Shown here one piece after another: positions 53,955 through 63,747 of a DNA stretch of 64,000 nucleotides. Under the pieces are notes generated by a model. It did no database searches, was not told the origin of the DNA, and saw only the letters and a list, made by a program, of their open reading frames with translations. The translations under genes and the position numbers were made by a program. How positions within the stretch are numbered: position 1 is the stretch's first letter; the number at the start of each line of letters is the position of its first letter. Origin of the DNA: SFHK01 sp045538305 (GTDB taxonomy: Bacteria; Bacillota; Clostridia; Christensenellales; Aristaeellaceae); NCBI GenBank assembly GCA_045538305.1, contig JAZSRC010000037.1, forward strand, positions 32,218 through 96,217. Direction: 5' to 3'.

Positions 53955-56660
53955 ATGGAACGAATGTTTGAGTTTATCAAAAAGGTTCTCTCCGGTTCAA
54001 ACGAGGCGGAGGTAAAAAGGCTGATGAAGACTGCAGATGCAATCGATCAGCTTGAAGATAAAATGAAGGCGATGAGCGACAGCGAACTCAGGAATCAGAC
54101 TGTCGTATTAAGAGAACGTCTCAAAAACGGTGAAACCACCGACGATATACTACCCGATGCCTTTGCGGCTGTTCGAGAGGCGGCAAGGCGCGTGCTGGGT
54201 CAGCGGGCATTCCGCGTACAGCTTGTAGGCGCAACGGTTATGCATCAGGGGCGAATCGCCGAAATGAGAACCGGCGAAGGAAAAACGCTTACCGCTGCCA
54301 TCGCCGCATATTTGAATGCGCTTCCCGGAAAGGGCGTACATGTCGTTACCGTTAACGATTATCTTGCTAAATATCATTCCGAATGGATGGGCAAGGTTTA
54401 TCGTTTCATGGGGCTTACGGTCGGACTGATTCTTCACGATATGGAACCGGCTGAGCGTCAGAAGGCATATAACGCCGACATAACCTATGCGACAAATAAC
54501 GAGCTTGGATTCGATTACCTCAGGGATAATATGGTCGTTAACAAAGAACGCATGGTTCAGCGGCCGCTGAATTTTGCAATTGTTGACGAAGTCGACTCGA
54601 TCCTGATTGACGAAGCCAGAACCCCGCTCATTATTTCCGGTCAGGGCGATAAGTCCACAGAGCTGTATCAGCTGGCGGATCGTTTTGTTCAGCGCTTGAA
54701 AGAGGGCGAGGACAAGGATTATACCCGAGATGAAAAACAGAAGAGCATTATGCTCACCGAAGAGGGCGTAAGGCGCGCCGAGCAGGCATTCAATATCGAA
54801 AATCTGACCGATCCTCAGAATACGGAGCTTCACCATCACATTCTTGCGGCGCTTCGCGCAAATGTTTTAATGAAGCGCGATGTGGATTATGTTGTTAAAG
54901 ACGGTCAGGTTGTGATTGTAGACGAGTTTACCGGACGACTGATGACCGGACGCCGCTATTCGGACGGTCTCCATCAGGCGATTGAGGCGAAGGAACATGT
55001 GAAGGTGGAGCGTGAAAGCAAAACGCTGGCTACCATAACGTTCCAGAACTACTTCCGCATGTACAAAAAGATTTCCGGCATGACCGGTACGGCAAAGACG
55101 GAGGAGGATGAGTTCAGAGGCATATACAATCTGGACGTCGTCACCATTCCGACCAACCGCCCCATGATCCGAAAGGATATGAACGACGCAGTTTACACTA
55201 CTGCGAAGGGAAAATATGAAGCGGTTGCGGATGAAGTTGTTCAAAGGCATAAGACGGGTCAGCCGGTTCTGGTAGGTACGGTATCGGTTGAGAAGAGCGA
55301 ATATGTTTCAAAGCTGCTTGATATGCGCGGCGTAAAGCATGTCGTTTTGAATGCAAAGTACCATGAGAAGGAAGCGGAAATCGTTGCACAGGCCGGTAAG
55401 CGGGGCGCTGTAACGATTTCTACAAACATGGCTGGCCGCGGTACCGACATCCTGCTGGGCGGTAATGCTGAATTCCTCGCCAAGCATGAAATGCGCCGTC
55501 AGGGATATGAGGATTCTCTGATTGAAGAAGCTGTAGGTCATGCAGAGGATGTTCCGCAGGAGGTAAAGGACGCCCGCGCGCTGTACAACGAACTATATCA
55601 GAAATATCGCCAGGAAACCGAGAAGGAGCACGAAGAGGTTATCGCGCTGGGTGGTCTTCATATTATCGGTACCGAGCGCCATGAATCCCGCCGAATTGAC
55701 AATCAGCTGCGCGGCCGTGCAGGCCGACAGGGCGATCCGGGCTCCAGTCAGTTCTTCATTTCGCTTCAGGATGACCTGATGCGTCTGTTTGGCTCCGACC
55801 GCATTCAGCCCATGGTCAGCAGGCTTGGTCTCGGTGAAAACGACAGAATCGAATACGGAATTCTTTCCATGCAGATTGAAGCTTCTCAGAAGCGCGTCGA
55901 AAGCCGGAACTTTGAAATTCGAAAGAGCGTTCTGGAATATGATGATGTTATGAACCAGCAGAGAAACATCATTTACGACCAGAGGCGCGAGGTTCTGGAA
56001 GGCGGAGATATGAAAAAGCGCATTGCCGATATGCGTGAAACCATCATCTCCGAAGCGGTTTCCCGCCACATCGCTGAGGATGCGCCGCTGGATCAGTGGG
56101 ACATCAAGGGCCTGGCGGAATACCTGGAAGCCATCTGCCTTATGAAGGGCGATGTCGCGCGTGCGAAGGATGCGCTGATGGACAACAATCGCGAGGAAAT
56201 GACCCGCGTACTCATGGATAAGAGCCTTGCCTTCTATGCCGAGCGCGAAAGGGCTATTGACGATGCAGGCTTTGATATGCGCGAAGTAGAGCGCACGCTC
56301 CTTTTGTCGTCGGTTGACCGCCGCTGGATGGATCATATCGACGCAATGGATCAGCTGCGGGAGGGTATTGGCCTTCGCGCTTACGGACACCGTTCGCCCA
56401 TCGTTGAATACCAGCACGAGGGCTACGACATGTTCGAAGAAATGGTGCGCCTGATTCAGGAAGATACGCTCAGAAGGCTGTATATGTCCATTATTACCCG
56501 TCCGCCGGAGCGGAAAGAGGTGGCCAAAAACATTGTTGTAAACAGGGATACATCGCTCCCCAAGCAGCCGGTTAAGAGCGATAAAAAGGTTGGCCGCAAC
56601 GATCCCTGCCCGTGCGGAAGCGGGAAAAAATATAAGGAATGCTGCGGAAGAAACGCATAA
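53955..56660 (+). CDS. secA: Preprotein translocase ATPase SecA
   Basis: Motor of the Sec pathway. 901 residues with Walker [61 protein letters not shown] and the C-terminal zinc finger [17 protein letters not shown] 53955 follows GGGAG; an upstream TTG in frame is not needed. prfB follows after 37 bases, the standard secA-prfB order. Confidence 0.97.
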   Translation: MERMFEFIKKVLSGSNEAEVKRLMKTADAIDQLEDKMKAMSDSELRNQTVVLRERLKNGETTDDILPDAFAAVREAARRVLGQRAFRVQLVGATVMHQGRIAEMRTGEGKTLTAAIAAYLNALPGKGVHVVTVNDYLAKYHSEWMGKVYRFMGLTVGLILHDMEPAERQKAYNADITYATNNELGFDYLRDNMVVNKERMVQRPLNFAIVDEVDSILIDEARTPLIISGQGDKSTELYQLADRFVQRLKEGEDKDYTRDEKQKSIMLTEEGVRRAEQAFNIENLTDPQNTELHHHILAALRANVLMKRDVDYVVKDGQVVIVDEFTGRLMTGRRYSDGLHQAIEAKEHVKVERESKTLATITFQNYFRMYKKISGMTGTAKTEEDEFRGIYNLDVVTIPTNRPMIRKDMNDAVYTTAKGKYEAVADEVVQRHKTGQPVLVGTVSVEKSEYVSKLLDMRGVKHVVLNAKYHEKEAEIVAQAGKRGAVTISTNMAGRGTDILLGGNAEFLAKHEMRRQGYEDSLIEEAVGHAEDVPQEVKDARALYNELYQKYRQETEKEHEEVIALGGLHIIGTERHESRRIDNQLRGRAGRQGDPGSSQFFISLQDDLMRLFGSDRIQPMVSRLGLGENDRIEYGILSMQIEASQKRVESRNFEIRKSVLEYDDVMNQQRNIIYDQRREVLEGGDMKKRIADMRETIISEAVSRHIAEDAPLDQWDIKGLAEYLEAICLMKGDVARAKDALMDNNREEMTRVLMDKSLAFYAERERAIDDAGFDMREVERTLLLSSVDRRWMDHIDAMDQLREGIGLRAYGHRSPIVEYQHEGYDMFEEMVRLIQEDTLRRLYMSIITRPPERKEVAKNIVVNRDTSLPKQPVKSDKKVGRNDPCPCGSGKKYKECCGRNA

Positions 56661-56697
56661 TAACGAGCGTATACGCGCTTGAAGGGTGAGAAATAAT

Positions 56698-57795
56698 ATG
56701 TACGAATCCGAGGTCTTTCGTCAGGAAATAACCAGCCTGAAGGCAATGCTGGAGGAAACCGGTCAGTCGCTGAATATTGAACATTTGAAGGAACAGCTGA
56801 TTGAGTTTCAGGAGGATATGGCGTCTCCGGGTTTCTGGGATGATATCGAACGCGCCCAGAAAATCAATCAGCGTGCCAGCAATTGTGAAAACAGGATTAA
56901 TCACTTTAAATCCCTCGTATCCAGGCTTGATGACATCGATGTCATGATGGAGCTTGCCGAGGAAGAGGGCGGCGACGATATGGCGGGTGAAATCAGCGAT
57001 GAGCTGAAAAGCCTTAAAGAAGAACTGGAATCGCTGAAGCTTACTACGCTTTTGACCGGCGAATACGATGGGTGCGATTGCATTCTTTCGCTGCATGCCG
57101 GCGCGGGCGGAACCGAAGCTCAGGACTGGACCAGCATGTTGTATCGCATGTATACGCGTTTTTGCGAGCGCATGGGCTTTACCGTCAAGGAGCTTGACTT
57201 TCTGGAGGGCGACGAAGCGGGCGTAAAGAGCGTGACGTGGGAAGTTTCCGGCGAATATGCATACGGCTTTTTGAAGAGCGAAAGAGGCGTACACAGATTG
57301 GTGCGCATTTCTCCCTTCGATTCAGCGGCAAGAAGGCATACGTCCTTTGCCTCCCTTGATGTGGCGCCGGTAATTGAAGGCGACGATACGATTGTGATCG
57401 ATAACGAAGACCTTCGAATTGATACCTATCGCGCCTCCGGTAAAGGCGGTCAGCATGTTAACCGTACGGACAGCGCCGTTCGCATTACGCACCTTCCGAC
57501 CGGCATTGTCGTTCAGTGTCAGAACGAACGCAGCCAGCTGCAGAACAAGGAAACCTGCTTCCGCATGCTGCGCGCGCGCCTGGCCGAGCTTCAGGAACAG
57601 AAGCGCCAGGAGCTGATGGGAGAGGTGAAGGGCGAGCTCAAGAAGATTGAATGGGGCAGTCAGATCCGCTCCTATGTTTTCCAGCCTTACACCATGGTTA
57701 AGGATCATAGAACCGGTTTTGAAATGGGTAACATTGACGATGTAATGGACGGCGATCTGGAGGGCTTTGTAACGGCATACCTTCAGAAGCTGTAA
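56698..57795 (+). CDS. prfB: Peptide chain release factor 2, no programmed frameshift
   Basis: Recognises UAA and UGA. 365 residues with the SPF anticodon-like motif in VRISPFDSAARRHTSFAS and the GGQ motif in SGKGGQHVNRTDSAVR. The N-terminal helical domain (SEVFRQEITSLKAML) runs into the body without an in-frame UGA, so the regulatory +1 frameshift found in many prfB genes is absent. ATG 56698 is preferred over GTG 56686. Confidence 0.95.
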   Translation: MYESEVFRQEITSLKAMLEETGQSLNIEHLKEQLIEFQEDMASPGFWDDIERAQKINQRASNCENRINHFKSLVSRLDDIDVMMELAEEEGGDDMAGEISDELKSLKEELESLKLTTLLTGEYDGCDCILSLHAGAGGTEAQDWTSMLYRMYTRFCERMGFTVKELDFLEGDEAGVKSVTWEVSGEYAYGFLKSERGVHRLVRISPFDSAARRHTSFASLDVAPVIEGDDTIVIDNEDLRIDTYRASGKGGQHVNRTDSAVRITHLPTGIVVQCQNERSQLQNKETCFRMLRARLAELQEQKRQELMGEVKGELKKIEWGSQIRSYVFQPYTMVKDHRTGFEMGNIDDVMDGDLEGFVTAYLQKL

Positions 57796-57810
57796 CGGAT
57801 TTGACTTTGG

Positions 57811-57851
57811 TTCGCGCGCATGTGAGTATGCAAAATACTTTTGCGCGCGAA
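57811..57851. repeat. Strong hairpin between prfB and the DUF1461 gene
   Basis: Perfect TTCGCGCGCA/TGCGCGCGAA arms with an inner AGTAT/ATACT stem. Only a weak T-stretch follows, so termination or leader regulation are both possible. Confidence 0.6.
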
Positions 57852-57879
57852 GCTTATTTTGCCAAAGGATGGCTTGTGT

Positions 57880-58521
57880 ATGAGAAGATATGCGTATATC
57901 TCCTGCGCGCTGCTGGTCTTGTGGTCGCTTCTGACTTCGCTTTTTTCGATTGGGTTGAATGACGAGCTGTACGACATTATCCAGAAAAGCGAAAATGTGA
58001 ATGAAATTACGTGTGGGCTTACGGATGAAGAGCGCATGACAATGAACCGTGAAACGGCCATGTATCTGGCAGGCAGGACGGAAGGGATTAACGGCCTTTC
58101 CGAACGCGCCCGCCTTCACATGGGGGATGTGAAAAATCTGTTCTCTGCGGCAAGGTATGTGATGTACGCGGTAACGCTTCTGATGATTGTTTTCACCTTT
58201 ATTGCCAGAAGGAAATCGCGAAAGCAGCTTGTGAAGGCGTTCTTCGTTTCGACGGGCATATACGTTCTGCTGGCACTCGTAATTGCCGGATTGTCGGTTA
58301 TTGACTTTGGAAGCTTGTTCACGGTATTTCATAAAATACTGTTTACTAATGATCTGTGGCTTTTAGATCCTGCTGAGGACACGCTTATACGCATATTGCC
58401 TCAGGGATTCTTCGTGAAAATGTCCGTGATTATTGCAGTGGGCGCGTTTGTCCGGTGCGTGATCGCGGGCGTGATCTACTATACGCTTGACAGATTGACG
58501 GGGAGATTGAGCGAATCATGA
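57880..58521 (+). CDS. DUF1461/TIGR01906 integral membrane protein
   Basis: 213 residues with one N-terminal helix, then an extracytoplasmic loop with LSERARLHMGDVKNLFSAARYVM and three more helices. That loop pattern is characteristic of the TIGR01906 family, whose function is unknown. ATG 57880 follows AAAGGA. It overlaps tsaD by ATGA. Confidence 0.8.
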   Translation: MRRYAYISCALLVLWSLLTSLFSIGLNDELYDIIQKSENVNEITCGLTDEERMTMNRETAMYLAGRTEGINGLSERARLHMGDVKNLFSAARYVMYAVTLLMIVFTFIARRKSRKQLVKAFFVSTGIYVLLALVIAGLSVIDFGSLFTVFHKILFTNDLWLLDPAEDTLIRILPQGFFVKMSVIIAVGAFVRCVIAGVIYYTLDRLTGRLSES

Positions 58522-59582
58522 GTTACTTTGATACGTCGCTTCAAAAGGCGAAGGAGCTGATGCGGAGAGGACATGCAAGGATTCTCGCCGTAGAGTCTTC
58601 CTGCGATGAAACGGCGATTGCGATCGTGGAAGACGGACGGCGCGTGTTAGCTAACGAAATCGCCTCTCAGGTGGATACGCATGCGCTTTACGGCGGCGTA
58701 GTTCCCGAGATTGCGTCCAGAATGCATGTTGAAGCGCTGGATCCGCTTCTTGACAGGGCACTGGTAACTGCTAAAATGACGCTGGATGATATCGATGCGG
58801 TTGCAGTTACGTTCGGGCCCGGGCTTGTGGGCGCGTTGCTTACCGGCGTCAGCTGGGCCAAGGCACTCGCCTATGCCATGAATGTGCCGCTTGTTGGTGT
58901 AAACCATATTGAAGGGCATGTCAGTGCGAATTTTGTTGCGCATCCGGAGCTGGAGCCGCCGTTTGTATGTCTGGTTGCATCCGGAGGACACAGTCATATT
59001 GTGCGTGTGGATCGGTATGGCGAGTATACGATGATTGGAAGAACGGTGGATGATGCTGCTGGCGAAGCCTTTGATAAGGTTGCGCGCGTATTGGATATTC
59101 CGTATCCGGGCGGCCCTTTGCTTGATAAGATTTCGGAAAATGCAAACGAACTCGCCTATAAATTCCCGCGTGTACACACGGTTGGTAAGTACGATTTCTC
59201 GTTCAGCGGTTTGAAGACGGCGGTTGTAAATCAGGCGCATATGCTCAAACAGAAGGGCGAAGTGATCAACGCAGCCGATTGGGCGGCGTCCTTCAGAAAG
59301 GCGGTCGTCGACGCGCTTGTCGATAAAACAATGCTGGCTTGCCGTGATACAAACGTCAATGCGGTGGCGCTGGCCGGCGGCGTGGCTTCAAACAGAAAGC
59401 TCAGGCGGGAGATTGAAAGGCGCGGCAAAGAAAACGGTTTGCGTGTGTATATGCCGCCTGCCGGTCTTTGTACCGATAACGCCGTGATGATCGGCGCAGC
59501 CGCCTTTTACCGTCTTATGAAGGGCGAGATCCGCGATATGGATCTGAATGCGCAGCCCTCCATCCGTTTGATTGAAAATTGA
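58518..59582 (+). CDS. tsaD: tRNA threonylcarbamoyladenosine synthase subunit TsaD
   Basis: Transfers the threonylcarbamoyl group to A37 of ANN-decoding tRNAs, with TsaB/TsaE. 354 residues: AVESSCDETAIA, the metal-binding VNHIEGHV, and VASGGHSHI, DDAAGEAFDKVARVL, AGGVASNRKLR. The N-terminus is about 15 residues longer than usual; an internal ATG at 58560 has AAGGAG but only three bases away. tsaB and tsaE are not in the window. Confidence 0.96.
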   Translation: MSYFDTSLQKAKELMRRGHARILAVESSCDETAIAIVEDGRRVLANEIASQVDTHALYGGVVPEIASRMHVEALDPLLDRALVTAKMTLDDIDAVAVTFGPGLVGALLTGVSWAKALAYAMNVPLVGVNHIEGHVSANFVAHPELEPPFVCLVASGGHSHIVRVDRYGEYTMIGRTVDDAAGEAFDKVARVLDIPYPGGPLLDKISENANELAYKFPRVHTVGKYDFSFSGLKTAVVNQAHMLKQKGEVINAADWAASFRKAVVDALVDKTMLACRDTNVNAVALAGGVASNRKLRREIERRGKENGLRVYMPPAGLCTDNAVMIGAAAFYRLMKGEIRDMDLNAQPSIRLIEN

Positions 59583-59597
59583 AAAAAGGATAACTCC

Positions 59598-59624
59598 GCT
59601 CGGGCTGTGCCCGGGCGTTTTTTT
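59598..59624 (+). terminator. Terminator after tsaD
   Basis: Nine-pair stem CGCTCGGGC/GCCCGGGCG with a TGT loop and seven T residues. Confidence 0.92.
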
Positions 59625-60027
59625 CGAATGGGAACAGACCAAGGTTTGATGTATAAAGCGCATACATCTGCTGAAATTGTAATTTGATACCAAAGTCGGT
59701 ATACGTTTCAAAAAAACTGGCGAAATATAGCTGTAATGCCTATAAAATGCCGTAGAAATAATGAATACTGTAATATATGTGTAATAAATATGACAAAAAT
59801 ATTAAACGCAAAATGAAAAGCAAGGGTTGTGGATAACTGGGGCGTATGTGGATTAGTTATCCACATTTATGTGGAAAAGTGGTTGAAATTCCGGGATAAC
59901 TGGCGTGTAATCGTGGAAAACCCTGTGGATAATGTGGAAAGATTATCGGTATAAATTCTTGAAAGAAAATGTATAAGAATATAAAATTACAAATAAATTT
60001 ATTAAATGTGATATTTCTATTGAATAT
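59625..60027. other. AT-rich gene-free stretch flanking a DnaA-box cluster
   Basis: About 400 bases without any supportable gene, much richer in A and T than its neighbours (especially 59745-59820 and 59942-60020). No known RNA gene was recognised. The central 115 bases hold the DnaA boxes listed separately. Confidence 0.7.
59828..59941. other. Cluster of DnaA boxes
   Basis: Three exact DnaA boxes (TTATCCACA): minus strand 59828-59836, plus strand 59857-59865, minus strand 59924-59932. Single-mismatch sites are at 59847-59855 and 59870-59878, two-mismatch sites at 59912-59920 and 59933-59941. Such density in 115 bases is far above chance. Candidate roles are DnaA titration, DnaA-controlled expression of the next gene, or an origin-like element. 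Confidence 0.8.
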
Positions 60028-60056
60028 GTGACAAAACGCCTGAAATCTGCTATACT
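60028..60056 (+). promoter_or_regulatory. Promoter of rhamnulokinase
   Basis: GTGACA (60028-60033), 17-base spacer, TATACT (60051-60056), 40 bases before the ATG, downstream of the DnaA boxes. Confidence 0.65.
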
Positions 60057-60095
60057 AGTACCAAATGATATCGGATAAATAGGAGGAGTAGGTTT

Positions 60096-61631
60096 ATGGA
60101 ACAGAAGAAATACTATCTTGGTTTCGATTTTGGCGCATCCAGCGGACGAGCCATTCTGGGCATTCTGGAAAAGGATCCCGAAACCGAAGGCAAAAAGCTG
60201 TCGCTGGAAGAAGTATACCGCTTTCCGAATGAGGCCGTTCGCGTGGGTGAAGTGCTCATGTGGGAAATGGATCGACTGTTTAATGAAATGAAAACCGCTA
60301 TCGGCATGATTGCTGAACGCGGCATTCATATTGAAAGCATCGGTATTGATACATGGGGCGTTGACTTCGGAATCGTAGGCCCTGATGGAAACGTCGTTTT
60401 CCGTCCGGTTTCCTATCGCGATGACCGCACCATCGGCATGATGGAGGAAGCGTTCAAGATTATGCCCAAAGTCGAGATCTTTGAGTATACGGGTCTTGCA
60501 TTTTTGCAGTTCAATACCCTTTATCAGATTCTCGCCATGAAAAAGAACCCCGAAACAGCCAAGTATATTTCGGCTGAAAACAAACTTTTGTTCATGCCCG
60601 ACCTGTTCGCGTGGTATCTTACCGGAAAGTGCGGCACGGAATACACCATCGCCTCTACCAGCCAGATGATCGACCCGTCCACCCGCACGTGGTCAAAGGA
60701 GATTTTGTCTGCATTTGAAATTCCGGAAGGTCTTTTTGCGCCCATTCAGCAGCCCGGCGAAATCCGCGGTTATCTGAAAAAGGAAATTTGCCCGGCGATC
60801 GATTACGACATTCCGGTCGTTGCCGTCGCTTCTCACGATACGGCTTCCGCCGTCGCAGCCGTTCCAGCCAGAAAGGGCGAAAGCTTCGCCTTCCTTTCCA
60901 GCGGCACCTGGTCCCTTTTGGGCGTTGAAACGCCCACGCCCGTCTGCACAGAGGGCGTAATGAACGCCAATTTCTCCAACGAGGGCGGCCTGAACGGAAC
61001 TACCCGACTCCTTAAGAACATCATGGGGCTTTGGATTATTCAGGAATGCCGGAAGCAGTTCAATGAAGAAAGGGAAAAGGCCGGCCTTGAAAAGCTGAGC
61101 TTTGCCGATATTGTCAAAGAAGTTGAAAAGGTACAGAACCCGACGGGCGACGTAATCGATGTAGACGACAACGCATTCTTTGCGCCCGACGGAATGGCTG
61201 ACCGCGTGAAGGAGTATGTAAACCGCATATATGGTACGGAAATATGCGATTGCGAGCGCGTGGGCCAGATTGCCGATATCGTATACCGCGGCCTTGCTGT
61301 AAAATATCGCTGGGGCATCAAAACGCTTGAAGAGATTACCAAGGCGCCCATCGACGCGCTGTATATTGTAGGCGGCGGCGGAAAGAACGAGCTTCTGAAC
61401 GAATACACCGCTTCAGCAATCATGCGTCCTGTAAGGATCGGCGCATCCGAAGGTACGGTAATCGGCAACCTTCTGGTGCAGGCTATGGCGACGGGCGACG
61501 TTTCCGACATCTGGGAGCTTCGCAAAATTGTTGCCGATTCCTTTGGAAGCAAATCCTATGCATATGACCCGGCAGGGAATGCCAAGTGGGAAGAAGCATA
61601 TCGCAAGCTTGAAAAGCTGATTGGAGAATAA
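60096..61631 (+). CDS. rhaB: Rhamnulokinase
   Basis: FGGY-family kinase that phosphorylates L-rhamnulose. 511 residues: YLGFDFGASSGRAILG ATP-site opening, GIDTWGVDFGIVG, MPDLFAWYLTGK, ATSQMIDPSTRTWS-like region and SSGTWSLLGVE, which together favour RhaB over other FGGY sugar kinases. AGGAGGAG precedes the ATG. No rhaA, rhaD or transporter is near; the GH78 gene lies 21 kb away. Its stop overlaps the mrnC start. Confidence 0.93.
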   Translation: MEQKKYYLGFDFGASSGRAILGILEKDPETEGKKLSLEEVYRFPNEAVRVGEVLMWEMDRLFNEMKTAIGMIAERGIHIESIGIDTWGVDFGIVGPDGNVVFRPVSYRDDRTIGMMEEAFKIMPKVEIFEYTGLAFLQFNTLYQILAMKKNPETAKYISAENKLLFMPDLFAWYLTGKCGTEYTIASTSQMIDPSTRTWSKEILSAFEIPEGLFAPIQQPGEIRGYLKKEICPAIDYDIPVVAVASHDTASAVAAVPARKGESFAFLSSGTWSLLGVETPTPVCTEGVMNANFSNEGGLNGTTRLLKNIMGLWIIQECRKQFNEEREKAGLEKLSFADIVKEVEKVQNPTGDVIDVDDNAFFAPDGMADRVKEYVNRIYGTEICDCERVGQIADIVYRGLAVKYRWGIKTLEEITKAPIDALYIVGGGGKNELLNEYTASAIMRPVRIGASEGTVIGNLLVQAMATGDVSDIWELRKIVADSFGSKSYAYDPAGNAKWEEAYRKLEKLIGE

Positions 61632-62026
61632 TGATGCAGTCAACGAACGCGGCGGACGTTTTCCCGCACGGACAGCTTCCCGGATCGCTGGAACTGGCAT
61701 TTGTAGGCGACAGCATATACGATTTGTATGTGCGCTCCGGGCTCGTTATGAAGGGCGGGAGGATCAAGGAGCTTCATTCAAAGGCGGTAAAGCGCGTGAA
61801 TGCGCATGCGCAGTCGCAGGCGCTTTTGAAAATTGAGGAAGAGCTTACGGAGGAAGAACAGCTTGTCGTCCGCCGCGCGCGAAATGCAAAGCAGTCGCCG
61901 CCCAAAAACGCCGATCCAGACGACTATCATCGCGCGACGGCGTTGGAAGCGCTGCTTGGCTACTTATATCTGACAGGGCAGAAAGATAGACTGGACGAAT
62001 TTCTTTCACGCCTGATCGACATGTAG
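61631..62026 (+). CDS. mrnC: Mini-ribonuclease III
   Basis: Small RNase III-like nuclease for 23S rRNA 3' maturation. 131 residues: ELAFVGDSIYDLYVR with the catalytic acidic residues, and ATALEALLGYLYLTG at the end; no double-stranded RNA-binding domain. Overlaps the rhaB stop by one base. mrnC-rlmB-sigH order is a standard Firmicute block. Confidence 0.93.
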   Translation: MMQSTNAADVFPHGQLPGSLELAFVGDSIYDLYVRSGLVMKGGRIKELHSKAVKRVNAHAQSQALLKIEEELTEEEQLVVRRARNAKQSPPKNADPDDYHRATALEALLGYLYLTGQKDRLDEFLSRLIDM

Positions 62027-62043
62027 GGGGATTTACAAATTTT

Positions 62044-62979
62044 ATGGCATACGATCGCTTTAACGACAAGCGCGGGAATACAGCATATCATGGCAATCAC
62101 AGCGGAAAACGCGTGGAGGGCCGCAAAAGTTCCGACTGGACGGGTACCGCCCAGCGAGATTACGGCGTAAAGGCGGAAAGCGGCGAGCTGCCCGATAAGG
62201 ATCCGAAAAAGAGGCATCAAGCCAGATTCCGCAGTGAGGAAATGCGCGAGGAACTTCCCGAAAATCTTCTTGTCGGAAGAAATCCGATTCGAGAGGCCTT
62301 GCGCGCCGGAAGACCGATGGAGAAAATGATGGTCATGAAGGGCGATCTTTCCGGATCTGCGCGCGAAATTGTGCGTATGGCTAAGGAACAGGGCGTCGTA
62401 GTTCAGGAAGTGGATAAATCCCGTCTGGACAGCGTGTATCCAAACCATCAAGGGCTGCTGGCGTATGTTTCCTCTGCCTCTTATTCTACGATGGATGAGA
62501 TTTTTGCCCGCGCCGAGGAGACGGGGGAGGATGCATTTATCATCGTGCTTGACGGAATTACCGATCCGCACAATCTGGGCGCGATCATTAGAAGCGCTGA
62601 ATGCGCCGGCGCGCACGGCGTAGTGGTTTCCGAACGCCGGTCTGCGGGACTGAATCCTGCATGCGTAAAGGCTGCTGCGGGCGCAATTGAATACATGCGA
62701 GTTGCCAGAGTGACCAATATTTCCCGCGCGATTGAGGAAATGAAGGAGCGCGGTATTTGGGTATACGCTGCCGATATGGGCGGATATGATCTTTACAAGG
62801 CGGATCTTAAGGGCCCGATTGCCATTGTCATCGGCGCAGAGGGCGAAGGCGTGAGCCAGCTGGTCAGAAAAAGCTGCGACGGCGCCGTGAGTATTCCTAT
62901 GAAAGGGCATATCAATTCACTGAACGCATCGGTAGCGGCCGGCATTATTATGTTTGAAATTGCTCATGCGAGGGGATAA
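62044..62979 (+). CDS. rlmB: 23S rRNA (guanosine-2251-2'-O)-methyltransferase RlmB
   Basis: SPOUT-family methyltransferase. The 311-residue protein has a polar N-terminal extension of about 75 residues, a substrate-binding domain starting ENLLVGRNPIREAL, and the knotted domain with DGITDPHNLGAIIRSAE, VIGAEGEGVS and SIPMKGHINSLNASVAAG. Length exceeds the usual 245-250 residues because of the extension. The start ATG has only GGGGA upstream, 12 bases away. Confidence 0.93.
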   Translation: MAYDRFNDKRGNTAYHGNHSGKRVEGRKSSDWTGTAQRDYGVKAESGELPDKDPKKRHQARFRSEEMREELPENLLVGRNPIREALRAGRPMEKMMVMKGDLSGSAREIVRMAKEQGVVVQEVDKSRLDSVYPNHQGLLAYVSSASYSTMDEIFARAEETGEDAFIIVLDGITDPHNLGAIIRSAECAGAHGVVVSERRSAGLNPACVKAAAGAIEYMRVARVTNISRAIEEMKERGIWVYAADMGGYDLYKADLKGPIAIVIGAEGEGVSQLVRKSCDGAVSIPMKGHINSLNASVAAGIIMFEIAHARG

Positions 62980-63027
62980 CCCTGCCGGAAATATGTTTCT
63001 ATTTGCTGAAGCAAACGGAGGAGAGGC

Positions 63028-63642
63028 ATGTACGAACGATACGAACAAATGACCGATGAGGAAATTGTGAAAGCCGCTCAGGCGCGGGATGATTATGCGA
63101 TTGAATACCTTCTCAATAAATACAAGAATTTTGTCCGCTCAAAGGGGCGTAGCTATTTTCTGATCGGCGCCGACCATGAGGACATTGTTCAGGAGGGCAT
63201 GATCGGCCTATACAAAGCCATACGTGATTTTCGTGAGGACAGGCTATCTTCCTTCCGCGCGTTTGCGGAGCTGTGTATAACGCGCCAGATGATCACGGCA
63301 ATCAAAACCGCGACCCGGCAAAAACATATTCCCCTGAACAGCTATGTCTCACTCGATAAGCCCATCTATGATGAAAAGAGCGAAAGAACGCTTCTGGACG
63401 TGATTACCGAAGATGACTTTTCAAATCCGGAATCCATGATGATTTCAAAAGAAGATCTTTCCGTGATTGAAGGGAGGATCGGAGCCATGCTGTCCGACCT
63501 TGAAAAGGAAGTGCTTTTAAAGTACACGGAAGGGAAAAGCTATCAGGAAATCAGCGAAGAGATTGGGCGTCACGTAAAGAGTATAGATAATGCTCTTCAG
63601 CGTGTGAAACGCAAACTCCAGAAGTATTTGGAGGCAAAATAA
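63028..63642 (+). CDS. sigH: RNA polymerase sigma-H factor
   Basis: Starts transcription of early sporulation and stationary-phase genes. 204 residues with region 2 (YLLNKYKNFVRSKGRSYFLIGADHEDIVQEGMIGLYKAIRDF) and region 4 (LSDLEKEVLLKYTEGKSYQEISEEIGRHVKSIDNALQRVKRKL). The short region 3 and ADHEDIVQEGM follow SigH closely. GGAGGAGAGGC precedes the ATG. Confidence 0.95.
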   Translation: MYERYEQMTDEEIVKAAQARDDYAIEYLLNKYKNFVRSKGRSYFLIGADHEDIVQEGMIGLYKAIRDFREDRLSSFRAFAELCITRQMITAIKTATRQKHIPLNSYVSLDKPIYDEKSERTLLDVITEDDFSNPESMMISKEDLSVIEGRIGAMLSDLEKEVLLKYTEGKSYQEISEEIGRHVKSIDNALQRVKRKLQKYLEAK

Positions 63643-63695
63643 GCAAATTCTTTAGAAAATAACACATATTTGACGCAAGAGGTCGCACAATAACG

Positions 63696-63724
63696 TTGAC
63701 AAATGTTGCATGCTTTAGTAGAAT
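63696..63724 (+). promoter_or_regulatory. Promoter of tRNA-Gly
   Basis: Consensus TTGACA (63696-63701), 17-base spacer, TAGAAT (63719-63724), 23 bases before the tRNA; the tuf gene may share it. Confidence 0.85.
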
Positions 63725-63747
63725 AAGTTTTGATTGGACGTGGGTAT

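Noticed and set aside
59625..60095. Chromosomal or plasmid oriC
   Set aside because: DnaA boxes and AT-rich flanks are present but no dnaA, dnaN, rep or par gene is nearby and flanking genes are co-oriented; kept as a DnaA-box cluster instead.
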